Position numbers and translations under genes: made by a program. Under the pieces are notes generated by a model, which saw only the letters and a program-made list of their open reading frames with translations, was not told the DNA's origin and did not search any database. From UBA4874 sp002399435 (GTDB taxonomy: Bacteria; Bacillota; Clostridia; Caldicoprobacterales; DTU083), in the NCBI GenBank assembly GCA_036823195.1, contig DAISGI010000030.1, forward strand, positions 1 to 30,591: a stretch of 30,591 bases of DNA, read 5' to 3'. Each line of letters begins with the position of its first letter. Position 1 is the stretch's first letter. Shown piece by piece: positions 23,929 to 30,591 of the stretch.

Positions 23929-25113
23929 TTAAAATGTTATAAAATTGGAAAATCGATTTTTTATTTTCCGGATAAGCGTCCGTATTGTTTTCGAAGCCCC
24001 GCCGGCTTTGTCCGGAGTGCTGCACCCCAGTGCATAAACTGCGGACAGGGTCGGACTGGAAAGCCCGATCATATCCGGTACCCCCAGCCGTATGGGAGCC
24101 GCCAGGATTTCGGAAGCCAACCCCCTGATTCCCCGAAGCAGGGAGATCCCGCCTCCTGCCAAAACAACGCTGTGACAACAGGCCAGCAGTCCCTCCGCAC
24201 GGATCCTGTCCTTCACAATCTCCAGCAGCTCCCTGACCCGGGCTTCCACGATTTCCTGCAGAAAGGCCGGGGAAGCATCCGTGATGCCCGGATCTCCGTT
24301 TTCCGGTAACTCTTTGGCAGCGGCCTCTTCCTCCCGTGCCAGGCCAAGAATACAGTGCCTTTTTAACTCTTCTGCCTGCACGGAAGTCACTCCGGTCCCT
24401 GCCACAATATCCTGGGTAATGTTTTCCCCTCCCACCGGGATCCAGTCAAAAAATACCGGGATCCCCTTCCAATAGACAACAACATCTGTGGAATGCCCTC
24501 CCACATCAATCCAAACAGTCCCTTTCTGCTTCTCTTCCCGGGTAAGAAACGTCTCTCCGCAAATCAACGGCACGGAAAGGATCCGTTCCACCTTAATTTT
24601 TCGGGAAGTCAGGATCTGTGTCAGCTGTTCCACAAAATCATTGTTGATACAAATGAGGGATGCCTCCAGAAGGATCCGTTTCTTCTCCATGCCGAGAGGA
24701 CTTCCCACACGGCTTCCATCTGCCCGGAAGCCTCCATACAATACATCAGATATCTTCCACGGGGAAGGCAGGGAGTAAGAGGCAGCCTTGCCCCGCAACT
24801 CCTCAATATCCTGCCCGGACATCGGATGATCCGGAGTCATCTCTCCGGTATTGCGGATCAGGCCACAGAATTCATTGGGAATCCCCAATGTGCAGTGGTC
24901 GACCCGGAAACCCGCCATATTCCAGGCTTGTCCAAGAGCATCGTCCAGGGCGCGGGACATCATCCCCCCGGACCTCCAGCCATCCCCGGAAACTCCGGCA
25001 TACCGGACATTGCCCAGGCCGGACAACTCCGGCGAGCCGTCCCGGTCCCTGCGTCCTATCCAGACCGCCATCTTCGTTGTACCCGGATCAATTGCCATAA
25101 TAGCATTGTTCAA
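23929..25113 (-). CDS. ftsA: Cell division protein FtsA (divergent)
   Basis: About 394 residues, an actin-like ATPase that tethers FtsZ to the membrane. Phosphate motif 1 is AIDPGTTKMAVWIG, phosphate motif 2 is VWIDVGGHSTDVVVYWKG, and the adenosine motif is VVLAGGGISLLRG. The C-terminal end (IRTLIRKIKNRFSNFITF) could be the amphipathic membrane-targeting helix. It is shorter and more divergent than E. coli or Bacillus FtsA; identity rests on motifs and its place before ftsZ. The start is uncertain: TTG 25113 has GTGAGGG about eight bases upstream, while GTG 25128 and ATG 25098 are in frame without a good site. Confidence 0.88.
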   Translation of the reverse strand: MNNAIMAIDPGTTKMAVWIGRRDRDGSPELSGLGNVRYAGVSGDGWRSGGMMSRALDDALGQAWNMAGFRVDHCTLGIPNEFCGLIRNTGEMTPDHPMSGQDIEELRGKAASYSLPSPWKISDVLYGGFRADGSRVGSPLGMEKKRILLEASLICINNDFVEQLTQILTSRKIKVERILSVPLICGETFLTREEKQKGTVWIDVGGHSTDVVVYWKGIPVFFDWIPVGGENITQDIVAGTGVTSVQAEELKRHCILGLAREEEAAAKELPENGDPGITDASPAFLQEIVEARVRELLEIVKDRIRAEGLLACCHSVVLAGGGISLLRGIRGLASEILAAPIRLGVPDMIGLSSPTLSAVYALGCSTPDKAGGASKTIRTLIRKIKNRFSNFITF

Positions 25114-25196
25114 AACAAGAGCCCTCACTTTACTAATACAGGTAAGCTGTTCCTATCCCCAGTAACTTTCTACCTTGTAAATATATTACCATAAAC

Positions 25197-25226
25197 AAAA
25201 GCAAAATTAAATCATTTTTTGCTTTT
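25197..25226 (-). terminator. Weak AT-rich stem-loop after sbp
   Basis: AAAAGCAAAA (25197-25206) and TTTTGCTTTT (25217-25226) are perfect inverted arms with a ten-base loop, overlapping the sbp stop codon. On the minus strand it is followed only by GTTT, so termination would be partial. It may reduce read-through from sbp into ftsA. Confidence 0.35.
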
Positions 25227-25605
25227 ACTCCTCTTTTGAGTCTTCTTGCAGATCCGGCTGCTCCGGCTTTCCCCTCAGGCTGTTTAAAAAGTGCCGTCGG
25301 ATCAGGGCAAAATTATTGAACAGCCGATAGCCGAAAACAAAGATGGCACAAAGATAGATCGGCACATCCAGCCGATTCCCGATATAGGTCAAACCAGCCG
25401 CCAGGACTGCATTGCCGAAGAAGCCGGAGATGAACACATCGGCCTTAAACTGCCTGTCCAGATTCGCGCGTATCCCACCGAAAACCGAGTCCAGGGCAGC
25501 CAGTACCGCAATGGACATATAGGAGGAATAAACAGCCGGCACCTGAACCGGCAGCAGCATCCCCAGAACAATTCCAACAAACACACCAACAACAGGCAAC
25601 CACAT
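25225..25605 (-). CDS. sbp: Small basic protein Sbp (DUF1290)
   Basis: A 126-residue membrane protein with three to four hydrophobic helices and a charged C-terminus. It matches the Sbp/DUF1290 family (MWLPVVGVFVG, SIAVLAALDSVFGGIRA, VFISGFFGNAVLA, IFVFGYRLFNNFALIRRH), which sits before ftsA in many Firmicutes; its function is not known. I chose ATG 25605 because the family starts MWLPV and AGGAAGGTG precedes it; the frame extends upstream to 25656 inside the DUF881 gene without support. The start follows the DUF881 stop by one base (TGATATG). Confidence 0.94.
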   Translation of the reverse strand: MWLPVVGVFVGIVLGMLLPVQVPAVYSSYMSIAVLAALDSVFGGIRANLDRQFKADVFISGFFGNAVLAAGLTYIGNRLDVPIYLCAIFVFGYRLFNNFALIRRHFLNSLRGKPEQPDLQEDSKEE

Positions 25606-25606
25606 A

Positions 25607-26353
25607 TCAATCACCTTCCTGAACCGCTTGCGCATATTTCGAGTCCATATCCCCAAGATAACGGGGAATTTTAATTTTATCCATCTTTCGGATCTGAACT
25701 TCCAGACCCCAGGCAGTCAGATTCTGATAAATACTGTCGTCTCTTTGAAAGTTCGCCAACAAGGCATGGGGATCCCCAATGGCGTGAATTACGAAAGGCG
25801 GGGCAAACCGTCCATACTGTCCCACGTTTATGGTAGGCCCGCCGCAGCTGATTCTGGAATTTCCCATGATCCGGGTATCGTTTACTGCGATGGCTTCCGC
25901 TCCTGCTTCCCGCAATTCATTGATCACATTCAGCATATCACTGTCGTGGACAACATAATAGTCCAAATAAGGATTGTTGGTCAGAATCGTATCCCGCTTC
26001 CGGTCATTCAGGATCATTTCCACCCCCGGCCCTTCCACGGGAAGCAGCCCGGCCAACCATCTGGCATCCTGGGTCTCTTTTTTCATGTGCTCAAGCTGAT
26101 CATTGTTTTTCGCTGCGGAGTTTTCATATACCGCCAGCTTTTTTTCCTTCTGCGCAATCATCTCATCCAGTTCAAGCTTCTTCTCCGTCAAACCGTCCTT
26201 TTGCCGCAGCATTTTTTCGACAGTTTGCAGGGATGTTACCCCTCCTATTTCCACATCCGGACCCGGTTTTTGAAAAACCTGAACCGCATAGCACCCAAAG
26301 AGGATACAGACGCATGTAATCAGCAGATTATTTTTATCCAATTTGATTTTCAT
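25607..26353 (-). CDS. DUF881 family protein (second of two), division cluster
   Basis: A 248-residue protein with one N-terminal membrane helix (about 9-28), a coiled-coil stretch (about 43-95, rich in Glu/Lys/Gln) and a C-terminal DUF881 domain outside the membrane (LLPVEGPGVEMILNDRKRD, INELREAGAEAIAVND). It corresponds to the B. subtilis YlxW/YlxX pair between divIB and sbp. The family is linked to division by location, but its role is not established. The start at 26353 has only a weak GGGG site; it follows the first DUF881 gene by 17 bp. Confidence 0.92.
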   Translation of the reverse strand: MKIKLDKNNLLITCVCILFGCYAVQVFQKPGPDVEIGGVTSLQTVEKMLRQKDGLTEKKLELDEMIAQKEKKLAVYENSAAKNNDQLEHMKKETQDARWLAGLLPVEGPGVEMILNDRKRDTILTNNPYLDYYVVHDSDMLNVINELREAGAEAIAVNDTRIMGNSRISCGGPTINVGQYGRFAPPFVIHAIGDPHALLANFQRDDSIYQNLTAWGLEVQIRKMDKIKIPRYLGDMDSKYAQAVQEGD

Positions 26354-26370
26354 ACCATCGCCCCATCTGT

Positions 26371-27171
26371 TTACTGTACCGGTTTGGCATAATCATATTG
26401 AAATACGCCGTTGTATTTGAGAATCCGGATCTTGTCTTTTCTGCGTATTTTGATGTCCAGTTCTTCCCCCAAGGTATCCGTCACACCTCCCAACAGCTTC
26501 AGGGAAGCCTCCAGCGTATCAGGATTGCCAATGGCCCTGATCTCAAAGGGAGCGGAATATCGATTGGTATTGATTACAATGTAATCCCCGGCATTTCGAA
26601 TCTCCGTTGTGGAAAGGATCCTTTCCCCGTTGACGGACAATGCCTCAGCTCCGGCTGCATTCAATTCGTTGATCAGCAGCAGCAGATCCTCATGGTAAAC
26701 ATTCCTCACGATACCGGATTCTCCTCCGCTTTCCACCGGAATGACGTTTACGGTTACCACAACGCCCTTGCCTTCCAAATCCACCAGGCCGGCAAGGATA
26801 CGGGACCGCTCCAGTTCCTTGTACATGGTATCGTTGATCTTTCCTTCATCCCTGGCAGCATTCTCATATTCCGCGATTCTTTTTTCCAGATCCCCTATAT
26901 ATTTCCGCTGATCCACAATATCCTGGTTCAGTTTTTGAACCTGGCTGGTCAGCTCCTGTGTCCTTTGAAGGGATACATCCCCACCGACGTTCTGAACATT
27001 TTTAAACTGCGTTGCCAACATCAGGCCAAGAATAATACTGACCAGCATAACCGCTATTTTTCCGCCCAGTATTTTCGTTTCCTCCACCTCGCTTATCCTC
27101 TGTCTGCTCCCTAATCTCCGCATCCTATGAGTCTTTCGGACGATATACGGCTTTGTCCGGTACACGGACAT
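26371..27171 (-). CDS. DUF881 family protein (first of two), division cluster
   Basis: A 266-residue paralog of the next gene with a longer basic cytoplasmic N-terminus, one membrane helix (about 39-57), a coiled coil (about 68-105) and a DUF881 domain (LVDLEGKGVVVTVNV, INELNAAGAEALSVNGERI). I chose ATG 27171 because AGGGAGG lies eight bases before it; this overlaps the end of ftsQ by 47 bp. An ATG at 27123, just after the ftsQ stop, is an alternative with a poorer site. It probably acts with its paralog, DivIB and the divisome in the septal membrane. Confidence 0.9.
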   Translation of the reverse strand: MSVYRTKPYIVRKTHRMRRLGSRQRISEVEETKILGGKIAVMLVSIILGLMLATQFKNVQNVGGDVSLQRTQELTSQVQKLNQDIVDQRKYIGDLEKRIAEYENAARDEGKINDTMYKELERSRILAGLVDLEGKGVVVTVNVIPVESGGESGIVRNVYHEDLLLLINELNAAGAEALSVNGERILSTTEIRNAGDYIVINTNRYSAPFEIRAIGNPDTLEASLKLLGGVTDTLGEELDIKIRRKDKIRILKYNGVFQYDYAKPVQ

Positions 27172-27868
27172 CCAGTGTTCCTCCCTTTCCATTTTTCAGA
27201 ACACTCTGATACGCTTCCGATTTCAGCCATCCTAATTTCTTATCCAACTCCACGGCCTGACCAATTTGAACCTGAATCCCGTCTTTTGTGGTCAGCAGAA
27301 TGTCATCCGGATTTTCCAGTCCGATCCCCTTCAGCAACCCGCCGACTTTCCATTTATCGATCTCTCCCAGCAGACGCAGAAGCATTTTCTCTTTATAGCT
27401 CTCATGCTCTCCTGCCGAGAGCAAAGTTCCCTTGGTAAGACTGGTGAGAGGAACTCCCTCCACCACCGGACAGGGCTCATCGTCCCGCTGCTTTACAATA
27501 TCCAGAATAAAGCCGCTTCTATCTATGATAATATGAGAGCTTAAATAAGGAAGGACCGCAACCGGAACCCGTTCCCGAACCTCAAGGACCACCTCGGCAG
27601 GAAGTCGGAAAGAGATGGATTTCACCACAGGAAAGGGGGGATTGTTCTCCATTCGATTCTTTACCTTTGCCTTGCTGATTTTAAAAATATTATCCCCGCG
27701 GGTTATTCCCGACAGGTTTATTATAGCATCTTCGCTGAGGGTACCGCCGGATATTACCGTGATCTTTTTCACCTGGAACACCCCGGCACCCAAAAGAACG
27801 ATCGCTGTCAGGCAAAGAAGCAAAACCAGAAAAAGCAGTATCCCTTTGCTTGTCCCATTCCGTCCCAT
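27125..27868 (-). CDS. ftsQ: Cell division protein FtsQ/DivIB
   Basis: A 247-residue bitopic membrane protein of the divisome. A membrane helix spans about residues 10-30, followed by a POTRA domain (VKKITVISGGTLSEDAIINLSGI, GDNIFKISKAKVKNRMENNP) and the beta domain (VVLEVRERVPVAVLPY). In the family it works with FtsL/DivIC and FtsB to activate septal peptidoglycan synthesis. The ATG at 27868 has GAGGGAT upstream. It follows murA by 112 bp, in which a large stem-loop lies, and its 3' end overlaps the next gene. Confidence 0.93.
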   Translation of the reverse strand: MGRNGTSKGILLFLVLLLCLTAIVLLGAGVFQVKKITVISGGTLSEDAIINLSGITRGDNIFKISKAKVKNRMENNPPFPVVKSISFRLPAEVVLEVRERVPVAVLPYLSSHIIIDRSGFILDIVKQRDDEPCPVVEGVPLTSLTKGTLLSAGEHESYKEKMLLRLLGEIDKWKVGGLLKGIGLENPDDILLTTKDGIQVQIGQAVELDKKLGWLKSEAYQSVLKNGKGGTLDVRVPDKAVYRPKDS

Positions 27869-27924
27869 AAATCATCCCTCACAACAGAAAACTGTTCCTT
27901 TCTTTTTGGATCCCTTCCACAGGG

Positions 27925-27971
27925 TTGATTCTACTGCAAAAAGTGGCGGGGCGCTTTTGCAGTGGAATCAA
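27925..27971. repeat. Long stem-loop between murA and ftsQ, flanked by direct repeats
   Basis: Arms TTGATTCTACTGCAAAA (27925-27941) and TTTTGCAGTGGAATCAA (27955-27971) are 17 bases with one T/G mismatch and a 13-base loop. No T-run follows on either strand. AAAACTGTTC occurs on both sides of the segment (27888-27897 and 27970-27979). It may be an mRNA-processing hairpin or a trace of a small mobile repeat. Confidence 0.7.
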
Positions 27972-27980
27972 AACTGTTCT

Positions 27981-29231
27981 TCAGATCCGCTCGATATCCG
28001 CACCGATATCCCGAAGGCATCCATCCAGATTTTCATATCCGCGTTCGATATGGTGGATTTGATCCACGACGGTTTCCCCATTTGCCCTCAGCCCCGCCAT
28101 GACCAATGCGGCACCTCCACGGAGATCACCTGCACGGACTTCTGCGCCCTTCAGGGCGGATACTCCCTGAATCACGGCAACATTGCCTTCTGTCCGGATA
28201 TTGGCTCCCATTCGGATCAGCTCGGGAACATGCCGGAACCGGTTCTCAAAGATGTTTTCCCTGATAATGCTGGTCCCTCTGGCAACGGACAGGACACTCA
28301 TCAGCAGAGCCTGCATATCTGTCGGAAATCCCGGATAGGGATAGGTTTTGGTGCTCTCGATGGCGCAGAGGCGCTGGGAAGCCACTATCTTTACAGAATC
28401 CTGGAAGGAGGTGATCCTGCATCCGGTTTCCCTCAGCTTTGTCAGAATGGATTGGATATGTTCCACGTTTACATTGCGGACAACGAGTTCACTTCCCGTG
28501 ATGGCAGCTGCCACCAGATAAGTCCCCGCCACGATCCGGTCCGGAATGACGGTATATTCCGTTCCGTGAAAACGTTCCACACCTTCAATAATAATGGTGT
28601 TGCTCCCTGCTCCGCATATCTTGCCTCCCATGCTGTTTATAAAATTCGCAAGGTCAATGATCTCGGGTTCCTTGGCTGCATTTCGTATCACAGTCTGTCC
28701 CTTTGCGCGGGTAGCGGCCAGCATAATATTCTCCGTCGCTCCTACACTGGGATAGTCCAGATGGATATCGGCCCCTGTCAGATCCGTCGCTTCACATATC
28801 AGATAGCCGTGTTCTTCCCGGATCACGACGCCCAACTGTTTCAAACCATGCAGATGCAGGTTGATCGGACGCTGCCCGATGTCGCATCCTCCCGGATAAG
28901 TGATCACCGCTCTTTTCATTCTGGCAAGCACTGCGCCCAGCATCACGATGGAAGAACGGATTTCCCTGACATACCGGTCCGGAATCGTCCAGCTGTCCAC
29001 TTCGGAAGGGTCCACAATCAATGTTTTCCCTTCCCTTTTTATCCGGCATCCTATGGAGCTCAATATCAGCAGCATGGTTTCCACATCCACAAGACTGGGG
29101 AAATCATGCAGGATAACAGGTTGATCCGTCAATATGACCGCTGCCAAAATCGGAAGAATGGCATTCTTTGCGCCAATAACCCGGATTTCTCCCTCCAGCT
29201 TTTTCCCACCTCGAATTCTGTATTGATCCAT
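27981..29231 (-). CDS. murA: UDP-N-acetylglucosamine 1-carboxyvinyltransferase MurA
   Basis: A 416-residue cytoplasmic enzyme that transfers enolpyruvate from PEP to UDP-GlcNAc, the first committed step of peptidoglycan synthesis. The substrate-binding KN pair (GAKNAILPIL) is near the N-terminus. The catalytic Cys is in YPGGCDIGQRP (Cys116); it is present, so the enzyme should be sensitive to fosfomycin. Conserved segments SVGATENIMLAA and PGFPTDMQ are seen. AAAGAGGTGG precedes the ATG. In this cluster it takes a place between ftsW and ftsQ. Firmicutes often have a second murA elsewhere, which cannot be judged here. Confidence 0.97.
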   Translation of the reverse strand: MDQYRIRGGKKLEGEIRVIGAKNAILPILAAVILTDQPVILHDFPSLVDVETMLLILSSIGCRIKREGKTLIVDPSEVDSWTIPDRYVREIRSSIVMLGAVLARMKRAVITYPGGCDIGQRPINLHLHGLKQLGVVIREEHGYLICEATDLTGADIHLDYPSVGATENIMLAATRAKGQTVIRNAAKEPEIIDLANFINSMGGKICGAGSNTIIIEGVERFHGTEYTVIPDRIVAGTYLVAAAITGSELVVRNVNVEHIQSILTKLRETGCRITSFQDSVKIVASQRLCAIESTKTYPYPGFPTDMQALLMSVLSVARGTSIIRENIFENRFRHVPELIRMGANIRTEGNVAVIQGVSALKGAEVRAGDLRGGAALVMAGLRANGETVVDQIHHIERGYENLDGCLRDIGADIERI

Positions 29232-29361
29232 TCAAGTTCCACCTCTTTCTTGGTTCTCATCCATATCGCACTGGGATTTCAAAACAAATCCTGGTTCAGT
29301 ATCATGATATGCATGGAAAATTGAGGTGTTACAATTCTGGTTTCCCGCATAGAAGAGAGAG

Positions 29362-30453
29362 TCATGCAGCGTTGCAATGCCTGGAAATATTCAGCAGTAC
29401 GCCAATGCTGGTCATGAACATCGCCAGGGAAGAACCGCCGTAACTGATAAACGGAAGAGGCAGGCCGGTCGGAGGCATGGACGCGGTCACAACTGCGATA
29501 TTGATGACCACCTGTATGGTGATCATGGAAATAATACCAGCTGCCACCATGCTTCCAAACATGTCCGGAGCGGTCAGGGCAACCCGGATTCCCCGCCAGA
29601 TCAGGATCAGAAACAGCAGGATCAGTACGATGGCCCCCAAAAAGCCCAGTTCTTCCCCACAAATTGCAAAGATAAAGTCCGTTTCCGGGTAAGGAAGATA
29701 CAGAAGCTTTTGCCGGCTCTTGGCAAGCCCCAGTCCAAACAAACCTCCGGAACCGAGGGAGTACAGGGATTGAATCAGCTGCCATCCGGTTCCCAGCGGA
29801 TCGCCCCACGGGTCGCGAAAGGCAAGAAGACGGTTTTTCCGATATCCCTTCGACAGGGTCAGCACTATGGCGCCTGCCGCTCCCACAGCCAACAGCCCCC
29901 CCATATGCCACAGATTCGCCCCGCTGACAAACAGCATGACAAAAGTCAGAAGCACGATGCTGCCTGCTGTACTCAGGTTTGGCTGGAGCAGGATCAGAGC
30001 AAATACCACACCGGCGACCATAAGAATGGGAAACATTCCCTTGAAAAAATATTTCATTTTGCCCTTGCGCCTGGAAACGACATCCGCAATAAAAAATATC
30101 ATGGCAAACTTGGCGACTTCCGCCGGCTGAATGGTAAAGCTCCCGATTCCCAGCCATCTCTTTGCATCGTTCCTTCTCTGTCCGACGAGCAAAACGGCAA
30201 CCAACAGGAGAATGCTGATAATCAGAAACAGCCTGGAGTATTTCTGCAGTCTGGAGTAGTCAATCCGGGAAGCAAGGAACATCCCCGTAAAACCGATTGC
30301 CGCCCACAGGCACTGGCGTTTGAAAAAATAAAAGCTGTCCCCCCATCTTTGGGTAGCGTAATAAAAGCTTGCACTGAACACCATGACAATCCCTATGCCA
30401 ACCAATACTATCGTCGTTAAAAGAATCGGAAAATCAATGGGCTTTTTGCTCAT
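29362..30453 (-). CDS. ftsW: SEDS peptidoglycan glycosyltransferase FtsW/SpoVE
   Basis: A 363-residue polytopic membrane protein with about ten helices that polymerises lipid II for septal or spore peptidoglycan together with a class B PBP. SEDS signatures are present: QPAEVAKFAMIFFIAD, QPNLSTAGSIVLL, DPWGDPLGTGWQLIQSL, the catalytic-Asp loop PYPETDFIFAICGEELGF, and PPTGLPLPFISYGGSS. ATG 30453 is chosen for its GGGAGGTAA site, which contains the murD stop; the frame runs on to 30582 inside murD without support. FtsW and SpoVE cannot be separated from one gene alone. The 130-bp space before murA holds no gene. Confidence 0.95.
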   Translation of the reverse strand: MSKKPIDFPILLTTIVLVGIGIVMVFSASFYYATQRWGDSFYFFKRQCLWAAIGFTGMFLASRIDYSRLQKYSRLFLIISILLLVAVLLVGQRRNDAKRWLGIGSFTIQPAEVAKFAMIFFIADVVSRRKGKMKYFFKGMFPILMVAGVVFALILLQPNLSTAGSIVLLTFVMLFVSGANLWHMGGLLAVGAAGAIVLTLSKGYRKNRLLAFRDPWGDPLGTGWQLIQSLYSLGSGGLFGLGLAKSRQKLLYLPYPETDFIFAICGEELGFLGAIVLILLFLILIWRGIRVALTAPDMFGSMVAAGIISMITIQVVINIAVVTASMPPTGLPLPFISYGGSSLAMFMTSIGVLLNISRHCNAA

Positions 30454-30457
30454 CCTG

Positions 30458-30591
30458 TTACCTCCCCAATGTTCGGACAGCCTCCTTGAAGATCCTGCCT
30501 CTCTCTTCATAATCCCGGAACATGTCCCAGCTGGCGCATGCCGGGGATAACAGCACATTGTATCCGGAAGAGGAAAGTGCAAAGGATTTCT
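30458..30591 (-). CDS. murD: UDP-N-acetylmuramoylalanine--D-glutamate ligase, C-terminal end only
   Basis: The last 43 codons of a gene that begins beyond the window. The sequence contains NVLLSPACASWDMFRDYEER and then GRIFKEAVRTLGR, which is the typical MurD C-terminus (SPACASFDMF, RG..F). MurD adds D-glutamate to UDP-MurNAc-L-Ala in the cytoplasm. It stops four bases before the ftsW start, and the ftsW ribosome-binding site overlaps its end, so the two are coupled. Confidence 0.9.
   Translation of the reverse strand, partial: KSFALSSSGYNVLLSPACASWDMFRDYEERGRIFKEAVRTLGR

Noticed and set aside
25129..25224. Promoter directly upstream of ftsA
   Set aside because: TAATAT and TTTACA are present but do not combine at proper spacing into a credible promoter.
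29300..29309. TATCATGATA palindrome between ftsW and murA
   Set aside because: A ten-base AT-rich palindrome is likely by chance and has no second copy or adjoining signal.
27615..29324. Long plus-strand open frame opposite ftsQ and murA
   Set aside because: It spans two well-identified minus-strand genes and their intergenic stem-loop, with no family motif.

Overview
The window looks like a chromosomal segment of an anaerobic, endospore-forming Clostridia-type Firmicute. The support is spoIIGA-sigE-sigG, spoIVA and spoIIP next to ftsA/ftsZ, typical Gram-positive ribosome-binding sites, and a Firmicute-style division and cell-wall (dcw) cluster. The species cannot be named from the sequence. 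One run of 100 Ns (8534-8633) marks a scaffold gap inside a tandem repeat.

Region 1 (1-5238, plus strand) is an uptake and regulation block. It holds the 3' end of an OppB-type permease, then an OppC-type permease, two ABC ATPases (OppD and OppF types), a HAD-superfamily protein with unusual active-site motifs, and an AraC-family activator. No solute-binding protein is visible; it may lie before base 1. The substrate (peptide or oligosaccharide) is not decided by the sequence, but the AraC gene and the neighbouring arabinose genes favour a plant-derived sugar.

Region 2 (5204-12230, minus strand) is an L-arabinose block. In transcription order it has an aminopeptidase P, an FGGY carbohydrate kinase (probable L-ribulokinase), a 21-bp tandem repeat with a gap, L-arabinose isomerase, an intracellular GH51 arabinofuranosidase, and a small Cys-rich protein. 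Arabinose would be released from oligosaccharides, isomerised and phosphorylated. The next enzyme, AraD, is not in the window. Regions 1 and 2 converge, and their last genes overlap by 35 bp.

Region 3 (12300-20900, minus strand) mixes sporulation and housekeeping genes. It contains sigG, a ylmC-type PRC-barrel gene, nrdR, a DUF1614 membrane protein, spoIIP, two tandem DUF3189 genes, der, plsY and spoIVA. Readable terminators follow nrdR, plsY and spoIVA. Readable promoters precede nrdR, der and spoIVA; the last resembles a sigma-E site.

Region 4 (20967-30591, minus strand) is the dcw cluster. In transcription order it runs murD (C-terminal end only), ftsW/spoVE, murA, ftsQ/divIB, two DUF881 genes, sbp, ftsA, ftsZ, a terminator, spoIIGA and sigE, which leads into sigG. 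murG is absent from its common place next to ftsW. The ftsZ-spoIIGA junction carries a long-spacer promoter resembling the Spo0A-activated spoIIG promoter. I found no insertion sequence, prophage, CRISPR array, tRNA or rRNA. Most genes are well-known families. The least explained parts are the repeat in the araA leader, the HAD clade, the DUF3189 pair and DUF1614 linked to spoIIP, and several strong intergenic or intragenic stem-loops.
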